A stretch of 64,000 nt of DNA, from NCBI RefSeq assembly GCF_001690355.1, contig NZ_LZHG01000008.1, forward strand, positions 42,154 through 106,153, given 5' to 3'. Within the stretch, counting starts at the first letter, position 1. Every line of letters begins with the position of its first letter. Of the stretch, positions 39,151 to 49,666 are shown in pieces. The stretch comes from Gilliamella sp. Choc4-2 (GTDB taxonomy: Bacteria; Pseudomonadota; Gammaproteobacteria; Enterobacterales; Orbaceae). The notes under the pieces were generated by a model. That model worked only from the letters and a program-made list of their open reading frames with translations. It was not told where the DNA came from and ran no database searches. A program made the position numbers and the translations under genes.

Positions 39151-40104
39151 ATTAGGGGTGAGTCCTACATGATGATCATGTAACAAATGCTTTTCTGGTT
39201 TAATCATTAATGAAGCAAGAATTCTTGCTTTTAATTGTTGTTTCTGTTCTGAGCTTTCCAACAAATCACGTAAATCAACCGCCGCATCGCCAAATAGGCA
39301 GTAATGTAATTTACCGATAGATGATACACGTAATCGATTGCAACTTTTACAAAAATCTTTTGAATAGGGCATAATCAAACCAATTTTTCCTTGATAGTCG
39401 CTGTGCACATAAATCTTAGCAGGACCTGATAAAGGTTTTTTGGGTTGTAACTCCCACCCCTGCGCAATTAATTGTGTTTCAATAAAACTACCAGACAAGT
39501 GATAACGATTAAATACATCATTGCTTTCGCCTGTTTCCATAAGTTCAATAAAGCGCAACTCTACTGGAATATCTTTAATCCATAACAAATAATCATTTAA
39601 ATTATCATTCATGTTTTTCATCAAAACAGTGTTAATTTTGACTTTTTTTATACCTACTTCTAACGATTTATCAACACACTGCAGTAATTCTTTAAGCTTA
39701 TTTTGACCAGTAATTAATTTAAATAAATGGGGAGAAAAACTATCAATACTAATATTAATCGCATTTAAACCAGCTTGATGCCAATGGTGAATATTTTTTA
39801 ATAAACGTGAACCATTGGTCGTAATAGCGAGTTCCTTCACGCTGGGATAGGAAGATATGAGCGATAAGATATCAATAAAATCGCGACGCAAAGTAGGCTC
39901 ACCACCGGTTAACCGAATTTTGCGTACACCGAGCTCAGTAAATGTTGCCACAACTTGATTAATTTCATTGAGCGACAAAAATTTATGTTCCTTGTTAGGC
40001 TGATAACCTCTCGGTAAACAGTACTGGCACTGAAAATTACACAATTCAGTAATCGATAAACGCAGATACTGAAATCGACGTCGATAATTATCAACTAATT
40101 GCAT
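39130..40104 (-). CDS. moaA: GTP 3',8-cyclase MoaA
   Basis: Radical-SAM enzyme starting molybdenum cofactor synthesis from GTP. It has 324 residues: the N-terminal SAM cluster CxxxCxxC in CNFQCQYC (Cys22, 26, 29), TGGEPTLR, the C-terminal second cluster in CKSCNRLRVSSIGKLHYC, and the terminal GG. The other moa genes are not in the window. Its product is needed by the formate dehydrogenase at 52997. I do not see the moco riboswitch known upstream of E. coli moaA. Confidence 0.95.
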   Translation of the reverse strand: MQLVDNYRRRFQYLRLSITELCNFQCQYCLPRGYQPNKEHKFLSLNEINQVVATFTELGVRKIRLTGGEPTLRRDFIDILSLISSYPSVKELAITTNGSRLLKNIHHWHQAGLNAINISIDSFSPHLFKLITGQNKLKELLQCVDKSLEVGIKKVKINTVLMKNMNDNLNDYLLWIKDIPVELRFIELMETGESNDVFNRYHLSGSFIETQLIAQGWELQPKKPLSGPAKIYVHSDYQGKIGLIMPYSKDFCKSCNRLRVSSIGKLHYCLFGDAAVDLRDLLESSEQKQQLKARILASLMIKPEKHLLHDHHVGLTPNLSYIGG

Positions 40105-40409
40105 ATAAGTTTAAACACCTTATCCAAATCCAAGAGCATAGCAATTTTTGTGCTATACCACAGCTCACCTAACATATAAAATCAATAAAAAACACTTTAG
40201 TAAAAGAGCTTCAGAGTTTAACTAAGTCTAACATAGACTTTATTTTTTGACTATTAGCAATTCAACAGTACAGTAACCAAATTATCGAAAAAATGCGACC
40301 TCACTCTTAAAGGTATAACAAAATAAAATGTTATTTTACCAAGTTATCTATTCCATCTGTTTAGGTATATAATAACTTTTTTAGATGAAACCGATAAATC
40401 GAGGTTGCA
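40105..40409. other. 305-bp divergent promoter region of moaA and ppnN
   Basis: Contains a hairpin close to moaA, GCATAGCA / TGCTATAC (40136-40158, 7 of 8 paired, AT-rich loop), which could be part of a moaA leader. I find no moco-riboswitch core. The rest is AT-rich promoter sequence; no gene seen. Confidence 0.4.
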
Positions 40410-41786
40410 ATGATCACCCATATTAGCCCATTAGGATCAATGGATTTACTTGCTCAAGCAGAAGTCGATATTTTAAAAAAATCCGCCAATAGTGAGCTTT
40501 ATAAATTATATAGAAATTGCTCTTTAGCGACACTAAATGCAGGCAGTAAGACTGATAATACTAAAGATCTGTTAGATAGATTCCAGTCTTTCGAAATTAA
40601 TGTGATTAGCAAAGAGCGTGGTGTCAAGTTGGAATTGGTTAATGCACCAAAAAGTGCTTTTGTTGATGGTAAAATTATTCGCTCAATTCAAGCTAACCTT
40701 TTTGCTGTACTACGCGATATCCTTTTTTTAAATAGTCAAATCAGTGCAGTTAAAGAGCTTATTTCCGATTTCAAATTTGAAAGGGATCAATCGTTTTATA
40801 TTACAAACCTTGTTTTTTCTATTTTACGCAATGCCAATGCGCTCCATGTGGGTGAAGAGCCAAATTTGGTTGTTTGCTGGGGTGGACATTCGATTAACGA
40901 AAATGAATACTATTATGCTCGTCAAGTAGGTATGCAACTTGGTTTGCGCGAACTTAACATTTGTACTGGTTGTGGTCCAGGTGTTATGGAAGCTCCAATG
41001 AAAGGCGCTGCTGTTGGTCATGCGCAACAGCGTTATAAAGAAAGCCGTTTTATTGGTATGACAGAACCATCAATTATTGCAGCTGAACCACCTAATGCAT
41101 TAGTCAATGAATTGATTATTATGCCCGATATCGAAAAACGCCTTGAAGCATTTGTACGAATGGCTCATGGCATTATTATCTTCCCTGGTGGACCGGGAAC
41201 CGCCGAGGAATTGCTTTATATTCTGGGTATTTTATTAAACCCTGCCAATAAACATCAAACATTACCTCTAATTTTAACGGGTCCTAAAGAGTGCGAGTCC
41301 TATTTTGCTTCTATCGACAGCTTTATTCGTAGCACATTAGGCGATGAGGCAACTAAACTTTATCAAATTATTATCGACTCACCTGAACAAGTAGCTCGTA
41401 TTATGAAAGAGGGTGTTAAGCATGTTAAAGCTTCACGCTTAAAAACAGGCGATGCTTATGGGTTTAATTGGCTATTAAAAATCGATGAATCATTACAACA
41501 TACTTTCGAACCTACTCACGCTAATATGGCCTCATTAAATCTTCATCGTGAGCAACCTGTCGAGCTGTTAGCCGCTGATTTGCGTCGTGCGTTTTCTGGT
41601 ATTGTTGCAGGAAATGTTAAAGAATTTGGTATGAAGCAAATTGCCGAAAATGGTCGATACAAATTACAAGGTGATATTGAAATTATGCAGCAACTTGATA
41701 ATTTATTGCGTAGTTTTGTTAAACAAAACCGAATGAAATTGCCAGGAGGAAGCGCTTATCAACCTTGTTATGAAATTTGTTATTAA
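40410..41786 (+). CDS. ppnN: Pyrimidine/purine nucleotide 5'-monophosphate nucleosidase PpnN
   Basis: Cleaves nucleoside monophosphates to base and ribose-5-phosphate; in E. coli it is stimulated by (p)ppGpp. It has 458 residues and is very close to E. coli PpnN (YgdH): [14 protein letters not shown] at the start, the LOG-family segments [15 protein letters not shown] and [18 protein letters not shown], and the C-terminal [18 protein letters not shown] precedes the ATG. It is convergent with radA across a shared terminator. Confidence 0.95.
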   Translation: MITHISPLGSMDLLAQAEVDILKKSANSELYKLYRNCSLATLNAGSKTDNTKDLLDRFQSFEINVISKERGVKLELVNAPKSAFVDGKIIRSIQANLFAVLRDILFLNSQISAVKELISDFKFERDQSFYITNLVFSILRNANALHVGEEPNLVVCWGGHSINENEYYYARQVGMQLGLRELNICTGCGPGVMEAPMKGAAVGHAQQRYKESRFIGMTEPSIIAAEPPNALVNELIIMPDIEKRLEAFVRMAHGIIIFPGGPGTAEELLYILGILLNPANKHQTLPLILTGPKECESYFASIDSFIRSTLGDEATKLYQIIIDSPEQVARIMKEGVKHVKASRLKTGDAYGFNWLLKIDESLQHTFEPTHANMASLNLHREQPVELLAADLRRAFSGIVAGNVKEFGMKQIAENGRYKLQGDIEIMQQLDNLLRSFVKQNRMKLPGGSAYQPCYEICY

Positions 41787-41827
41787 ACAATAATATTAAC
41801 CCATTTAATAAAATTGAATCCAGCTTT

Positions 41828-41861
41828 AATCCGCCGATAATCTTATTGGCGGATTAATTTT
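41828..41861. terminator. Bidirectional terminator between ppnN and radA
   Basis: AATCCGCC..AT / AT.GGCGGATT, about 10 bp paired around an AT-rich loop, followed by AATTTT on the plus strand. Confidence 0.7.
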
Positions 41862-41885
41862 AACTATTACTATTTTATATGGTTT

Positions 41886-43262
41886 TTAAAAATCACCTAA
41901 AATATCTAGTGCTTCTGACACTTTTTTAACTGCAAAAATCTGCATATTTTCGGGCTTCTTCGGCATATTGGCAATAGGTACAATTGCTTTTTTAAAACCA
42001 TGTTTAGCCGCTTCAGAGATACGTTCTTGTCCGCTCGGTACTGGTCGAATTTCGCCACCAAGGCCAATTTCACCAAAAATAACGATATCTTGTGGCAACG
42101 GACGATTGCGAAAACTTGATACAAGTGCTGCAATCAATGCTAAATCCGCACTTGTTTCGGTAACTTTTACACCACCAACAACATTAACAAAAATATCTTG
42201 ATCGGCCATTTGCAATCCCCCATGCCTATGCAATACTGCAAGCAATAATGCAAGCCGATTTTGATCTAATCCTACAGTCACACGTCTTGGATTACCATAC
42301 ATCGAGTGATCGACTAGCGCTTGGATTTCGACCAATAATGGGCGAGTACCTTCCCACAATACCATTACCGAACTACCCGGTAGCATTTCATCTCCACGGC
42401 TTAAAAAGATTGCTGATGGGTTGCTAACCTCTTTTAAACCTTGTTCGGTCATAGCAAATACACCCAGCTCATTTACTGCTCCAAAACGGTTTTTATGACT
42501 ACGTAGAGTTCTAAAACGTGAGTCGGCATCGCCATCTAATAAAATTGAGCAGTCAATACAGTGCTCAAGTACTTTTGGACCAGCAAGAGAGCCATCTTTA
42601 GTAACATGCCCCACCATGATAATGGCAATGCCTTTTGTTTTGGCAAAACGAGTTAAATAAGCAGCTGTTTCGCGTACTTGTGCAACACTACCAGGCGAAG
42701 ATTGGATATCAGTAAGGTGCATCACTTGGATAGAGTCAATCACCATTAATTTAGGCTTGGACTGCTCAGCCAATAAACAGATTTGCTCAATACTGGTTTC
42801 GGACAACATATTAATATTATCCGCAGGTAAACCTAATCGATGGGCACGCATCGCAACTTGTTGGAGGGATTCTTCACCAGTAACATAAAGTGTATTCATT
42901 TGTGATGAGAGTTTACTCATGGTTTGCAGTAACAACGTACTTTTACCTGCTCCGGGATTCCCTCCTATGAGAATGGCACTCCCCGGTACGACACCACCAC
43001 CAAGCACACGATCAAATTCTGAAAAACCAGTTGAAAATCTTGGCAGTGCCTCTAAACTGATCTCGGACAATTTTTGAATTTTAGCTTGCCCAATCCCGCT
43101 ACCTGCATAACCCGTTAATCTGTCATTACGTGAAGAGGTACTTGCAAGCCTAACTTCGGTAATGGTGTTCCAAGCATGGCATGAACTACATTGCCCTTGC
43201 CAACGTGGGTAATCTGCTCCACAATCATTACAAACATAAGCACGTTTTACTGCTTTTGCCAA
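41886..43262 (-). CDS. radA: DNA repair protein RadA
   Basis: RecA-like ATPase that drives branch migration during recombinational repair. It has 458 residues: an N-terminal C4 zinc finger (CNDCGADYPRWQGQCSSC), Walker A GGNPGAGKST, the RadA-specific KNRFG motif (HKNRFGAVNE) and a C-terminal Lon-protease-like domain (GGVKVTETSADLALIAAL). It follows serB by 9 bp, the same order as in E. coli. Confidence 0.96.
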   Translation of the reverse strand: MAKAVKRAYVCNDCGADYPRWQGQCSSCHAWNTITEVRLASTSSRNDRLTGYAGSGIGQAKIQKLSEISLEALPRFSTGFSEFDRVLGGGVVPGSAILIGGNPGAGKSTLLLQTMSKLSSQMNTLYVTGEESLQQVAMRAHRLGLPADNINMLSETSIEQICLLAEQSKPKLMVIDSIQVMHLTDIQSSPGSVAQVRETAAYLTRFAKTKGIAIIMVGHVTKDGSLAGPKVLEHCIDCSILLDGDADSRFRTLRSHKNRFGAVNELGVFAMTEQGLKEVSNPSAIFLSRGDEMLPGSSVMVLWEGTRPLLVEIQALVDHSMYGNPRRVTVGLDQNRLALLLAVLHRHGGLQMADQDIFVNVVGGVKVTETSADLALIAALVSSFRNRPLPQDIVIFGEIGLGGEIRPVPSGQERISEAAKHGFKKAIVPIANMPKKPENMQIFAVKKVSEALDILGDF

Positions 43263-43271
43263 TTTAATCTC

Positions 43272-44246
43272 CTAACCTTCACTTAATAAACTAGTGGATA
43301 AAATACACCATAAACCTGTTAAATCTGCATAATTAATACTAATTCGTGCTTTTTCGACAACTTTAGGTTTACCATGATAAGCAACACCTAGACCAGCAAT
43401 ACGAATCATCATCAAATCATTGGCTCCATCACCAATTGCGACAGTTTGTTCAATGGGAATTTCCAACGATGCTGCTAGTTGTTGTAATGTCCTTGCTTTA
43501 TATTTTGCATCAACAATTTGACCAGAAACTTTACCAGTTAATTTTCCATGTTTGATTTCTAATTCATTAGCATAAACGTCAACTAATTTTAACTTTTGCT
43601 TTAAATGATCCGCAAAATAGGTAAAACCGCCTGAGGCAATAGCAACATGCCAATTTTTTTTATGCAATTCTTTTACTAAATAAGTAAGCCCAGGAGTAAG
43701 TGGTAAATTATCTTTAACTTGATCTAAAATAGCTTGATGCACCCCTTTTAAGGTTGCCACACGTTTTCGCAAACTTGTGGCAAAATCAAGTTCACCACGC
43801 ATAGCTTGTTCAGTTACCGCTGCAACTTGCTGCCCTACACCATGCAATTTGGCCAGTTCATCAATACATTCAATGCCAATCGCTGTCGAATCCATGTCCA
43901 TAACAAGTAACCCCGGGGAGCGTAGCGTGGGTAAATTATCGATTGGGGCAACATCAATACCTAATGCTAATGATATCGATTTAGCTTTTTTAGGTATCAC
44001 CCCTGCAATACGAACAATCTGATAAGTTTTGATTTTCCATGATGAAACAATCACCATTGGCATAGCAAGTTGATCTTGGAATTTTGATAAGACTGTTTTA
44101 TTTAACTTTTTACCATAAATAATCCAGCCTGTTTTACCTGCATTATAATCTAAAGGAACCACTTCACAGCCATTTAATGACAGCGGTAAACCTTGCCAAT
44201 GTTGGATATTTTCAGGTAAATCATTGTAGGTGAGAGTATAAGCCAT
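43272..44246 (-). CDS. serB: Phosphoserine phosphatase
   Basis: Last step of serine synthesis. It has 324 residues: an N-terminal ACT-like regulatory region and a HAD phosphatase domain with the nucleophile motif DMDSTAIGIE, motif II IASGGF and motif III/IV IGDGANDLMMIRIAG. It heads the serB-radA unit. A dispersed-repeat copy lies upstream, between it and rsmB. Confidence 0.96.
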   Translation of the reverse strand: MAYTLTYNDLPENIQHWQGLPLSLNGCEVVPLDYNAGKTGWIIYGKKLNKTVLSKFQDQLAMPMVIVSSWKIKTYQIVRIAGVIPKKAKSISLALGIDVAPIDNLPTLRSPGLLVMDMDSTAIGIECIDELAKLHGVGQQVAAVTEQAMRGELDFATSLRKRVATLKGVHQAILDQVKDNLPLTPGLTYLVKELHKKNWHVAIASGGFTYFADHLKQKLKLVDVYANELEIKHGKLTGKVSGQIVDAKYKARTLQQLAASLEIPIEQTVAIGDGANDLMMIRIAGLGVAYHGKPKVVEKARISINYADLTGLWCILSTSLLSEG

Positions 44247-44334
44247 ATCTGAACATCTTTATAAGATAAAACAAGCCCAAAATTTATCACAACTACTAAA
44301 GATTGTCCAAATTAGGATTGTGTGATTTTTTTAG

Positions 44335-44385
44335 TTTTTTATACTTAAACACATAGTTACCTGAAACTTTTTAACAAAAATAAAA
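44335..44385 (+). repeat. Dispersed intergenic repeat, copy B
   Basis: TTTATACTTAAACACATAGT followed by TACCTGAAACTTTTTAACAAAAATAA. Nearly identical to copy A at 1070-1116, and lies between rsmB and serB. Confidence 0.7.
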
Positions 44386-44392
44386 GGGAAAA

Positions 44393-45682
44393 TTATACTT
44401 TCTTTAATACTGCATAAAAGAAACCATCACCACCATTTTCAGTAGGTAAAAATTGTTTAATTTCACCTTGTAATTTGGCGCTGATGTTTTCTTGTAAAAA
44501 ACGCTCAATTTGTAATTTATTTTCGTCTGGTAGAATTGAACAAGTGGCATAAACTAAAGTACCACCAGTTTTTAAATAAGACCAAATATTAGTTAAGATT
44601 GCATGTTGTAGCTCAGTTAATTGGGCAATATCACTATCTCGGCGTAACCATTTTATATCTGGATGACGGCGGATAACGCCTGTTGCTGAGCAAGGCGCAT
44701 CAAGTAAAATGCGATTAAATTGTTGCCCTTTACACCATCGTTCTGGGGTTAATCCATCACCAACTTTAACTTCGGCATATAAGTTTAATCGAGTTAAATT
44801 TTCGTGAATGCGCTTCACTCGGCTAGGCTCAATATCCACCGCTAAAACTTGTGCTTTTGGAGCAACTTCTAAAATATGTGTGGTTTTACCACCAGGTGCT
44901 GCGCACATATCCAAAATGAGCTCGCCATTTTGCGGTGCTAACAAATAAGCGGCATATTGCGCAGACAGATCTTGTACCGTAACAGCACCCTCATCAAAAT
45001 AGGGTAATTTATTTACATTGACAGGCGACAATAATCGCAGAGCACTAGGTAACTCTGGAAAGCTATCAGACTCAATTTGTTGTTCAGCAAGTAATTGTTG
45101 GTAATCACTTACTGAATATTGGTTAAGATTAACTCGCAACCACATTGGTGGCTTTTGATTATTAGCATGAACAATGGCTTGCCACTGCTCTGGATAGGCT
45201 TGCTTAAGGCGTGTTAACAACCAACTTGGGTGTAATGTCTGCTGGTTTTGTTGCTTGCTGTCTTGTGTAAATTGTTGTTGTAATGATGTTTGTTGGCGCA
45301 AAAACTCACGCAATACACCATTTACAACCCCTTTAAGCTGTGTTTTTTTGAGAGTATTGACCGCATTAACTGTCTCACCAACTGCTGCATGTGCTGGAAT
45401 ACGGGTATAGAGAATTTGGTAAATACCCACTAACAATAGGTCATGTAAAATTCTATTTTTACCCGTTAATACTTTACTCATCAAGGTATGAATATAAAAG
45501 TTGAGTTCTGGTAACACTCGCATCACACCAAAACAGATTTCTTGTACTAACGCCTTATCTTTATCGGCTATTTTGTGGTTTAAAGTTGTCAATGTAGCGC
45601 TTAATGACTGTCCTTCTTCTAGCACATTAAAAATAGCTTGCCCACAAATGGCTCTAATATTTTGGGATGATTTTTTATTCAT
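44393..45682 (-). CDS. rsmB: 16S rRNA (cytosine-967-C5)-methyltransferase
   Basis: Methylates C967 of 16S rRNA using SAM. It has 429 residues: an N-terminal NusB-like domain (residues 1-140), the SAM-binding AAPGGKTTHILE, the motif IV DAPCSATGVIRRHPDIKW and the catalytic cysteine in YATCSILPDEN. The enterobacterial neighbours def, fmt and trkA are not beside it here. Confidence 0.95.
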   Translation of the reverse strand: MNKKSSQNIRAICGQAIFNVLEEGQSLSATLTTLNHKIADKDKALVQEICFGVMRVLPELNFYIHTLMSKVLTGKNRILHDLLLVGIYQILYTRIPAHAAVGETVNAVNTLKKTQLKGVVNGVLREFLRQQTSLQQQFTQDSKQQNQQTLHPSWLLTRLKQAYPEQWQAIVHANNQKPPMWLRVNLNQYSVSDYQQLLAEQQIESDSFPELPSALRLLSPVNVNKLPYFDEGAVTVQDLSAQYAAYLLAPQNGELILDMCAAPGGKTTHILEVAPKAQVLAVDIEPSRVKRIHENLTRLNLYAEVKVGDGLTPERWCKGQQFNRILLDAPCSATGVIRRHPDIKWLRRDSDIAQLTELQHAILTNIWSYLKTGGTLVYATCSILPDENKLQIERFLQENISAKLQGEIKQFLPTENGGDGFFYAVLKKV

Positions 45683-45719
45683 AATGAATAACGACCTTAA
45701 TTCATTTAATTGGATTAAC

Positions 45720-47063
45720 TTATAAAATTAACGAGCCAATCCAACCAGCAATAAATAATGGAATATTAAAATGGGTAAATGTTGGAATAACACTATCACG
45801 AATATGATCATGTTGCCCATCACTATTTAGCCCAGAAGAGGTCGCTAAAATAGTATCTGATGGTGGCGATCCCGCATCACCTATCGCACCTGATGCACCA
45901 ATTAAGCATACGGTGGCAATTGGTGAAAAACCGAGTTGTACACAAAGTGGTACATATACTGCGGCAATGATAGGGACTGTCGAAAATGAAGATCCAATAC
46001 CTAATGTAATAACCAGACCAATTAGCATCATCACAAAAGCGGCAATCACTTTATTACCAGCAAATAATGCTGCACTGTTGATAACCAAAGGTTCTATTTC
46101 GTGAGTCTGTTTTAACACTTCGGCAAAACCTTGTGCTGAAATCATCACAAACCCGATCATAGCCATCATTTTGATGCCGTCCGTAAAAACGCCATCAGCT
46201 TCGCCCCATTTAATCGAACCCGATACAATAAAGCAAATAAAACCAATTAAGGCACCTAAAATCATTGAACCAGTATAAAGTTGAATAGTAAAAGATAGAA
46301 CAATCGCCAATAATGAAACAATAAGTGAACGCTTATTCACATCTTTTAAAGCTTCTTGATTCGCCTCTTTATGAATAATTTTATATTCTCTAGGTTTACG
46401 ATAACTGATAAAAATAGCCCATAATAAACCAACAAACATACCTAATGCAGGAATTGCCATTGCATGCATTACATTTACATGGCTAACATCCATTCCTGAT
46501 GCAGTAATGTTTTTTAATAAAATTTGATTCAAAAAGATATTTCCAAATCCTACCGGTAAAAACATATAAGGCGTAATTAATCCAAATGTCATAATACAAG
46601 CAACCATTCTTCTATCAAGCTGTAAACGGGACATTACGTATAAAAGTGGTGGAATTAAAAGCGGAATAAAAGCAATATGAATAGGAATAACATTTTGCGA
46701 TGAAATACTTACTAACCCAATAATAACAATCAAAATCCACTTGATACGTTTTTTTGCATCGCTTGATGTAAGTTGCTTAATAGCTTTATCAGCCAATAAT
46801 TCGGGTAAGCCAGATTTTGATATTGCAACTGCAAACGCTCCTAACATAGCATAAGAAAGCGCAATATTAGCTCCATTGCTGATCCCAGTATTAAATGCAT
46901 CAATAGTTTCTTTTAACGATAAATGGCTAAATAGTCCACCAACAAATGCGCCAATTATTAAGCTAATAACGACATGAACACGGCAAAGAGATAAAATTAA
47001 CATGCAAATTACCGCAACGACAACCGCATTTATTGAAGAAAACAAATCAAGCACTGTATTCAT
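45720..47063 (-). CDS. Na+/H+ antiporter family transporter (HI0325 type)
   Basis: An inner-membrane carrier with about eleven hydrophobic spans, 447 residues. It resembles the Na+/H+ antiporter / NhaC-like proteins such as Haemophilus HI0325: GAFVGGLFSHLSLKETIDAF, SISSQNVIPIHIAFIPLLIP, LGIGSSFSTVPIIAAVYVPL and GASGAIGDAGSPPSDTILA. The substrate of this group is not settled; some relatives may exchange amino acids rather than Na+. It is 37 bp downstream of rsmB's start side and divergent from ydiB. Confidence 0.82.
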   Translation of the reverse strand: MNTVLDLFSSINAVVVAVICMLILSLCRVHVVISLIIGAFVGGLFSHLSLKETIDAFNTGISNGANIALSYAMLGAFAVAISKSGLPELLADKAIKQLTSSDAKKRIKWILIVIIGLVSISSQNVIPIHIAFIPLLIPPLLYVMSRLQLDRRMVACIMTFGLITPYMFLPVGFGNIFLNQILLKNITASGMDVSHVNVMHAMAIPALGMFVGLLWAIFISYRKPREYKIIHKEANQEALKDVNKRSLIVSLLAIVLSFTIQLYTGSMILGALIGFICFIVSGSIKWGEADGVFTDGIKMMAMIGFVMISAQGFAEVLKQTHEIEPLVINSAALFAGNKVIAAFVMMLIGLVITLGIGSSFSTVPIIAAVYVPLCVQLGFSPIATVCLIGASGAIGDAGSPPSDTILATSSGLNSDGQHDHIRDSVIPTFTHFNIPLFIAGWIGSLIL

Positions 47064-47246
47064 AAAATAAATTCTTATTTAAGAAGAAAACTTATTATTC
47101 TAGGCCATAGATGTTGAAAGTGCAATCGATAGTGTATACTCACTCTTTCATCTATATATAAATATATATAAAATTAAAAATGTGTTAATAAAAAATTCTA
47201 AAAATAGCCTTTAACTAAAATGTAGGGCTATTGTGGAGAGTTGTTA

Positions 47247-48119
47247 ATGAGAAATAATATCGACGGACATTTTTTACTGATTGGTTTAATGGCTTACCCT
47301 ATTCGCCATAGCTTATCCCCTCAAATGCAAAATACCATTTATTCTAAACTAAAGGTACCTTATGTTTATTTAGCATTTGAAGTTGACCAAAAAAAACTCC
47401 CTGACGCAATTAAAGGAATACGAGCATTAGGATTACGTGGCAGTGCCGTGTCTATGCCCAACAAACAACTAGTCTGCCAATACCTTGATAAGTTAACACC
47501 TGCTGTGGAAATGAGTGGTGCGTGTAATACTATTTCAAATGATAATGGTGTTTTAACAGGCTATAACACAGATGGAATGGGCTACATGCGCATGCTCAAA
47601 GAAGCCAATATTGATATAATAGGCAAAAAAATAACCATTCTAGGTGCTGGAGGGGCTGCAACAGCCATTGTTGTACAAGCTGCTCTTGATGGCGTAAAAG
47701 AGATCACTGTCTTTAATCAAAAAGATGAGTGCTATACAAAAATAGAGACCATTGCGAAAAAATTAAATCATAATACTCAATGTGATGTATGCGTGTTCGA
47801 TCTGGCCGATAAAGATCAACTACGCAAAGAAATTTCAGATAGTGTTGTACTTTGCAATGCAACAGGTGTCGGAATGAAACCGTTAGAAGGAAAAAGCTTA
47901 ATTACAGATCCAACAATGTTACCCCCCGATCTTGTTGTTACAGATTGTATTTATAGTCCGCGTAAAACAAAACTACTTGAAATAGCTGAGCAACAAGGTT
48001 GTAAAATATTAAATGGTATTGGCATGATGTTATGGCAAGGTGCAGCTCAAATAAAAATTTGGACAGGCGAAGATGCCCCTATTGATTATGTGAAAGAGCA
48101 AATGGGTTTTAATGATTAA
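47247..48119 (+). CDS. ydiB: Quinate/shikimate dehydrogenase
   Basis: NAD(P)-dependent oxidoreductase of the shikimate dehydrogenase family. The 290-residue protein follows E. coli YdiB rather than AroE: LIGLMAYPIRHSLSPQMQN, VSMPNKQLVCQYLDKLTP, the nucleotide fold GAGGAATAI and a C-terminus ending MLWQGAAQIKIWTGEDAPIDYV. The start is ATG 47247 with GGAGAG upstream; a TTG two codons earlier is less likely. It pairs with aroD 110 bp downstream, as in E. coli. Confidence 0.92.
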   Translation: MRNNIDGHFLLIGLMAYPIRHSLSPQMQNTIYSKLKVPYVYLAFEVDQKKLPDAIKGIRALGLRGSAVSMPNKQLVCQYLDKLTPAVEMSGACNTISNDNGVLTGYNTDGMGYMRMLKEANIDIIGKKITILGAGGAATAIVVQAALDGVKEITVFNQKDECYTKIETIAKKLNHNTQCDVCVFDLADKDQLRKEISDSVVLCNATGVGMKPLEGKSLITDPTMLPPDLVVTDCIYSPRKTKLLEIAEQQGCKILNGIGMMLWQGAAQIKIWTGEDAPIDYVKEQMGFND

Positions 48120-48229
48120 TAAATAATTTCTTATGCTAATGACTTCATGCTACTGTTTTATTTAATACAAAATTAAAACCAGATAAAATTATGGTCTATT
48201 AACGGAATTTTTAGCTAACAGGATACAAA

Positions 48230-48994
48230 ATGAAAACACTAACCATCAAAAAACTTGAAATCGGTTCAGGCGCACCCAAAATTATTGTGCCAATTATCGG
48301 TAAAACTGAAGCAGAATTAATTGATGAAGTACAATTTTTACAATCAATTGATTTTGACGTTTTAGAGTGGCGTGTTGATCACTTTATCCACGTTGATAAT
48401 CTTAATACTGTAAAGTTAGTCGCTAAAAAAATAACAGATTTACTACCAAATAAACCCATTTTATTCACTTTTAGAACCGCAAACGAAGGTGGAGCTAAGC
48501 CATGGCCATTAACATCTTATATTCAATTAAATAAAGAAATGGCTTGTAGCGGGTTTATCGATCTGATTGATGTTGAGATGTTTATTGGTGATAACTATGT
48601 AAAAGATATTATTGATGTTGCACACAAACATCAGGTATTTGTTGTGGTATCAAATCATGATTTTGAAAAAACGCCATCTAAAAGAGATATTATCTATCGA
48701 CTAAAAAAAATGCAAGAACTTGGCGCAGACATTCCCAAAATTGCTGTTATGCCACAAACAACAGATGATGTATTAACATTACTTGCTGCCACCACTGAAA
48801 TGAACCAGAAATATGCAACCAAACCTATCATTACCATGTCTATGGCAGAGCTTGGCGTCGTGAGCCGTATTGCTAGTGCAACGTTTGGTTCAGCAATGAC
48901 TTTTGGTGCAGCCAAAAACGCTTCGGCACCTGGTCAATTAGAGATTAAAGAGTTACGTTATATTTTAGATATATTGTATCGAAATAAAAATTAA
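48230..48994 (+). CDS. aroD: 3-dehydroquinate dehydratase, type I
   Basis: Converts 3-dehydroquinate to 3-dehydroshikimate through a lysine Schiff base. It has 254 residues; visible are ILF-TFRTANEGG, VVVSNHDFEKTPS (catalytic His), the Schiff-base lysine in IPKIAVMPQ and ITMSMAELGVVSRI. It works with the YdiB product in shikimate or quinate metabolism. GGATAC precedes the ATG. Confidence 0.95.
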   Translation: MKTLTIKKLEIGSGAPKIIVPIIGKTEAELIDEVQFLQSIDFDVLEWRVDHFIHVDNLNTVKLVAKKITDLLPNKPILFTFRTANEGGAKPWPLTSYIQLNKEMACSGFIDLIDVEMFIGDNYVKDIIDVAHKHQVFVVVSNHDFEKTPSKRDIIYRLKKMQELGADIPKIAVMPQTTDDVLTLLAATTEMNQKYATKPIITMSMAELGVVSRIASATFGSAMTFGAAKNASAPGQLEIKELRYILDILYRNKN

Positions 48995-49223
48995 TTTAAT
49001 AAAACTTATTTTTAGTAAAATAATTAATTGCTGATTTTCGTTAAAACATTTAATTAAGGAAATATCAAAAAGTATAAATTTGAAAAGTTTAATTAATAGA
49101 AATTTTTATTAGTCAAAATTGGGGACGTTTAAGTGATGCTGTTTGTTTACACTATTTTAAAATATCTTTATCAAATAATATATTAAAATTAATAAGTTGA
49201 ATAATACTATACACATATGATAG

Positions 49224-49370
49224 CAAACCGCCACATTAGTGGAACGATCTATATTGCAAATATTTGTGTTATATCTAGTCGGTAAACATTATGATTATTC
49301 GAATGAGGCAAAACTGGGGTTTGATAGTATCAAAGTAATATTAAGTGATTTAGTACCAACTTCTAGCTGA
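49224..49370 (+). pseudogene. Coding-like fragment, unidentified
   Basis: After a TAG the frame encodes 48 residues (QTATLVERSILQIFVLYLVG, then KHYDYSNEAKLGFDSIKVIL) with protein-like composition but no start codon or ribosome site. Probably a gene remnant; no family recognised. Confidence 0.3.
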
Positions 49371-49475
49371 AGCCACATCAATTTTCGGTTAAACAACATA
49401 CTATTTTTCTCCAAGTTACTTATAATTCAGTTTAACCTGAAGATAAACTATAGTTTAATCGAAAGAAAAAAATAA

Positions 49476-49666
49476 ATGAAAAGAGCATTAGAAGCAACAA
49501 TAAATAAATCAAATATCATTAAAATTTATAATATAAAATCGGAAATTATGAGCGAATACCAAAAGTATTGTTTGCCAATTAAAAAATAAGATGTATTCAT
49601 CATAATCTGAGTGCAGACATTAATAATCCTAAAACATTTATTTTTAGCGAAAGCTCGACGATTTAA
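49476..49666 (+). pseudogene. Frameshifted small gene remnant, unidentified
   Basis: ATG at 49476 begins MKRALEATINKSNIIKIYNI and runs to a stop after LPIKK. A one-base shift in the A-run continues as IRCIHHNLSADINNPKTFIF to TAA at 49664. Composition suggests former coding sequence; family unknown. Confidence 0.3.

Noticed and set aside
40105..40250. Moco riboswitch upstream of moaA
   Set aside because: The conserved GC-rich core of that riboswitch is not visible; only a short AT-rich hairpin is present.
49476..49666. A possible toxin-antitoxin remnant at the aroD-plsB gap
   Set aside because: The fragments are too short and degraded to support any such family.
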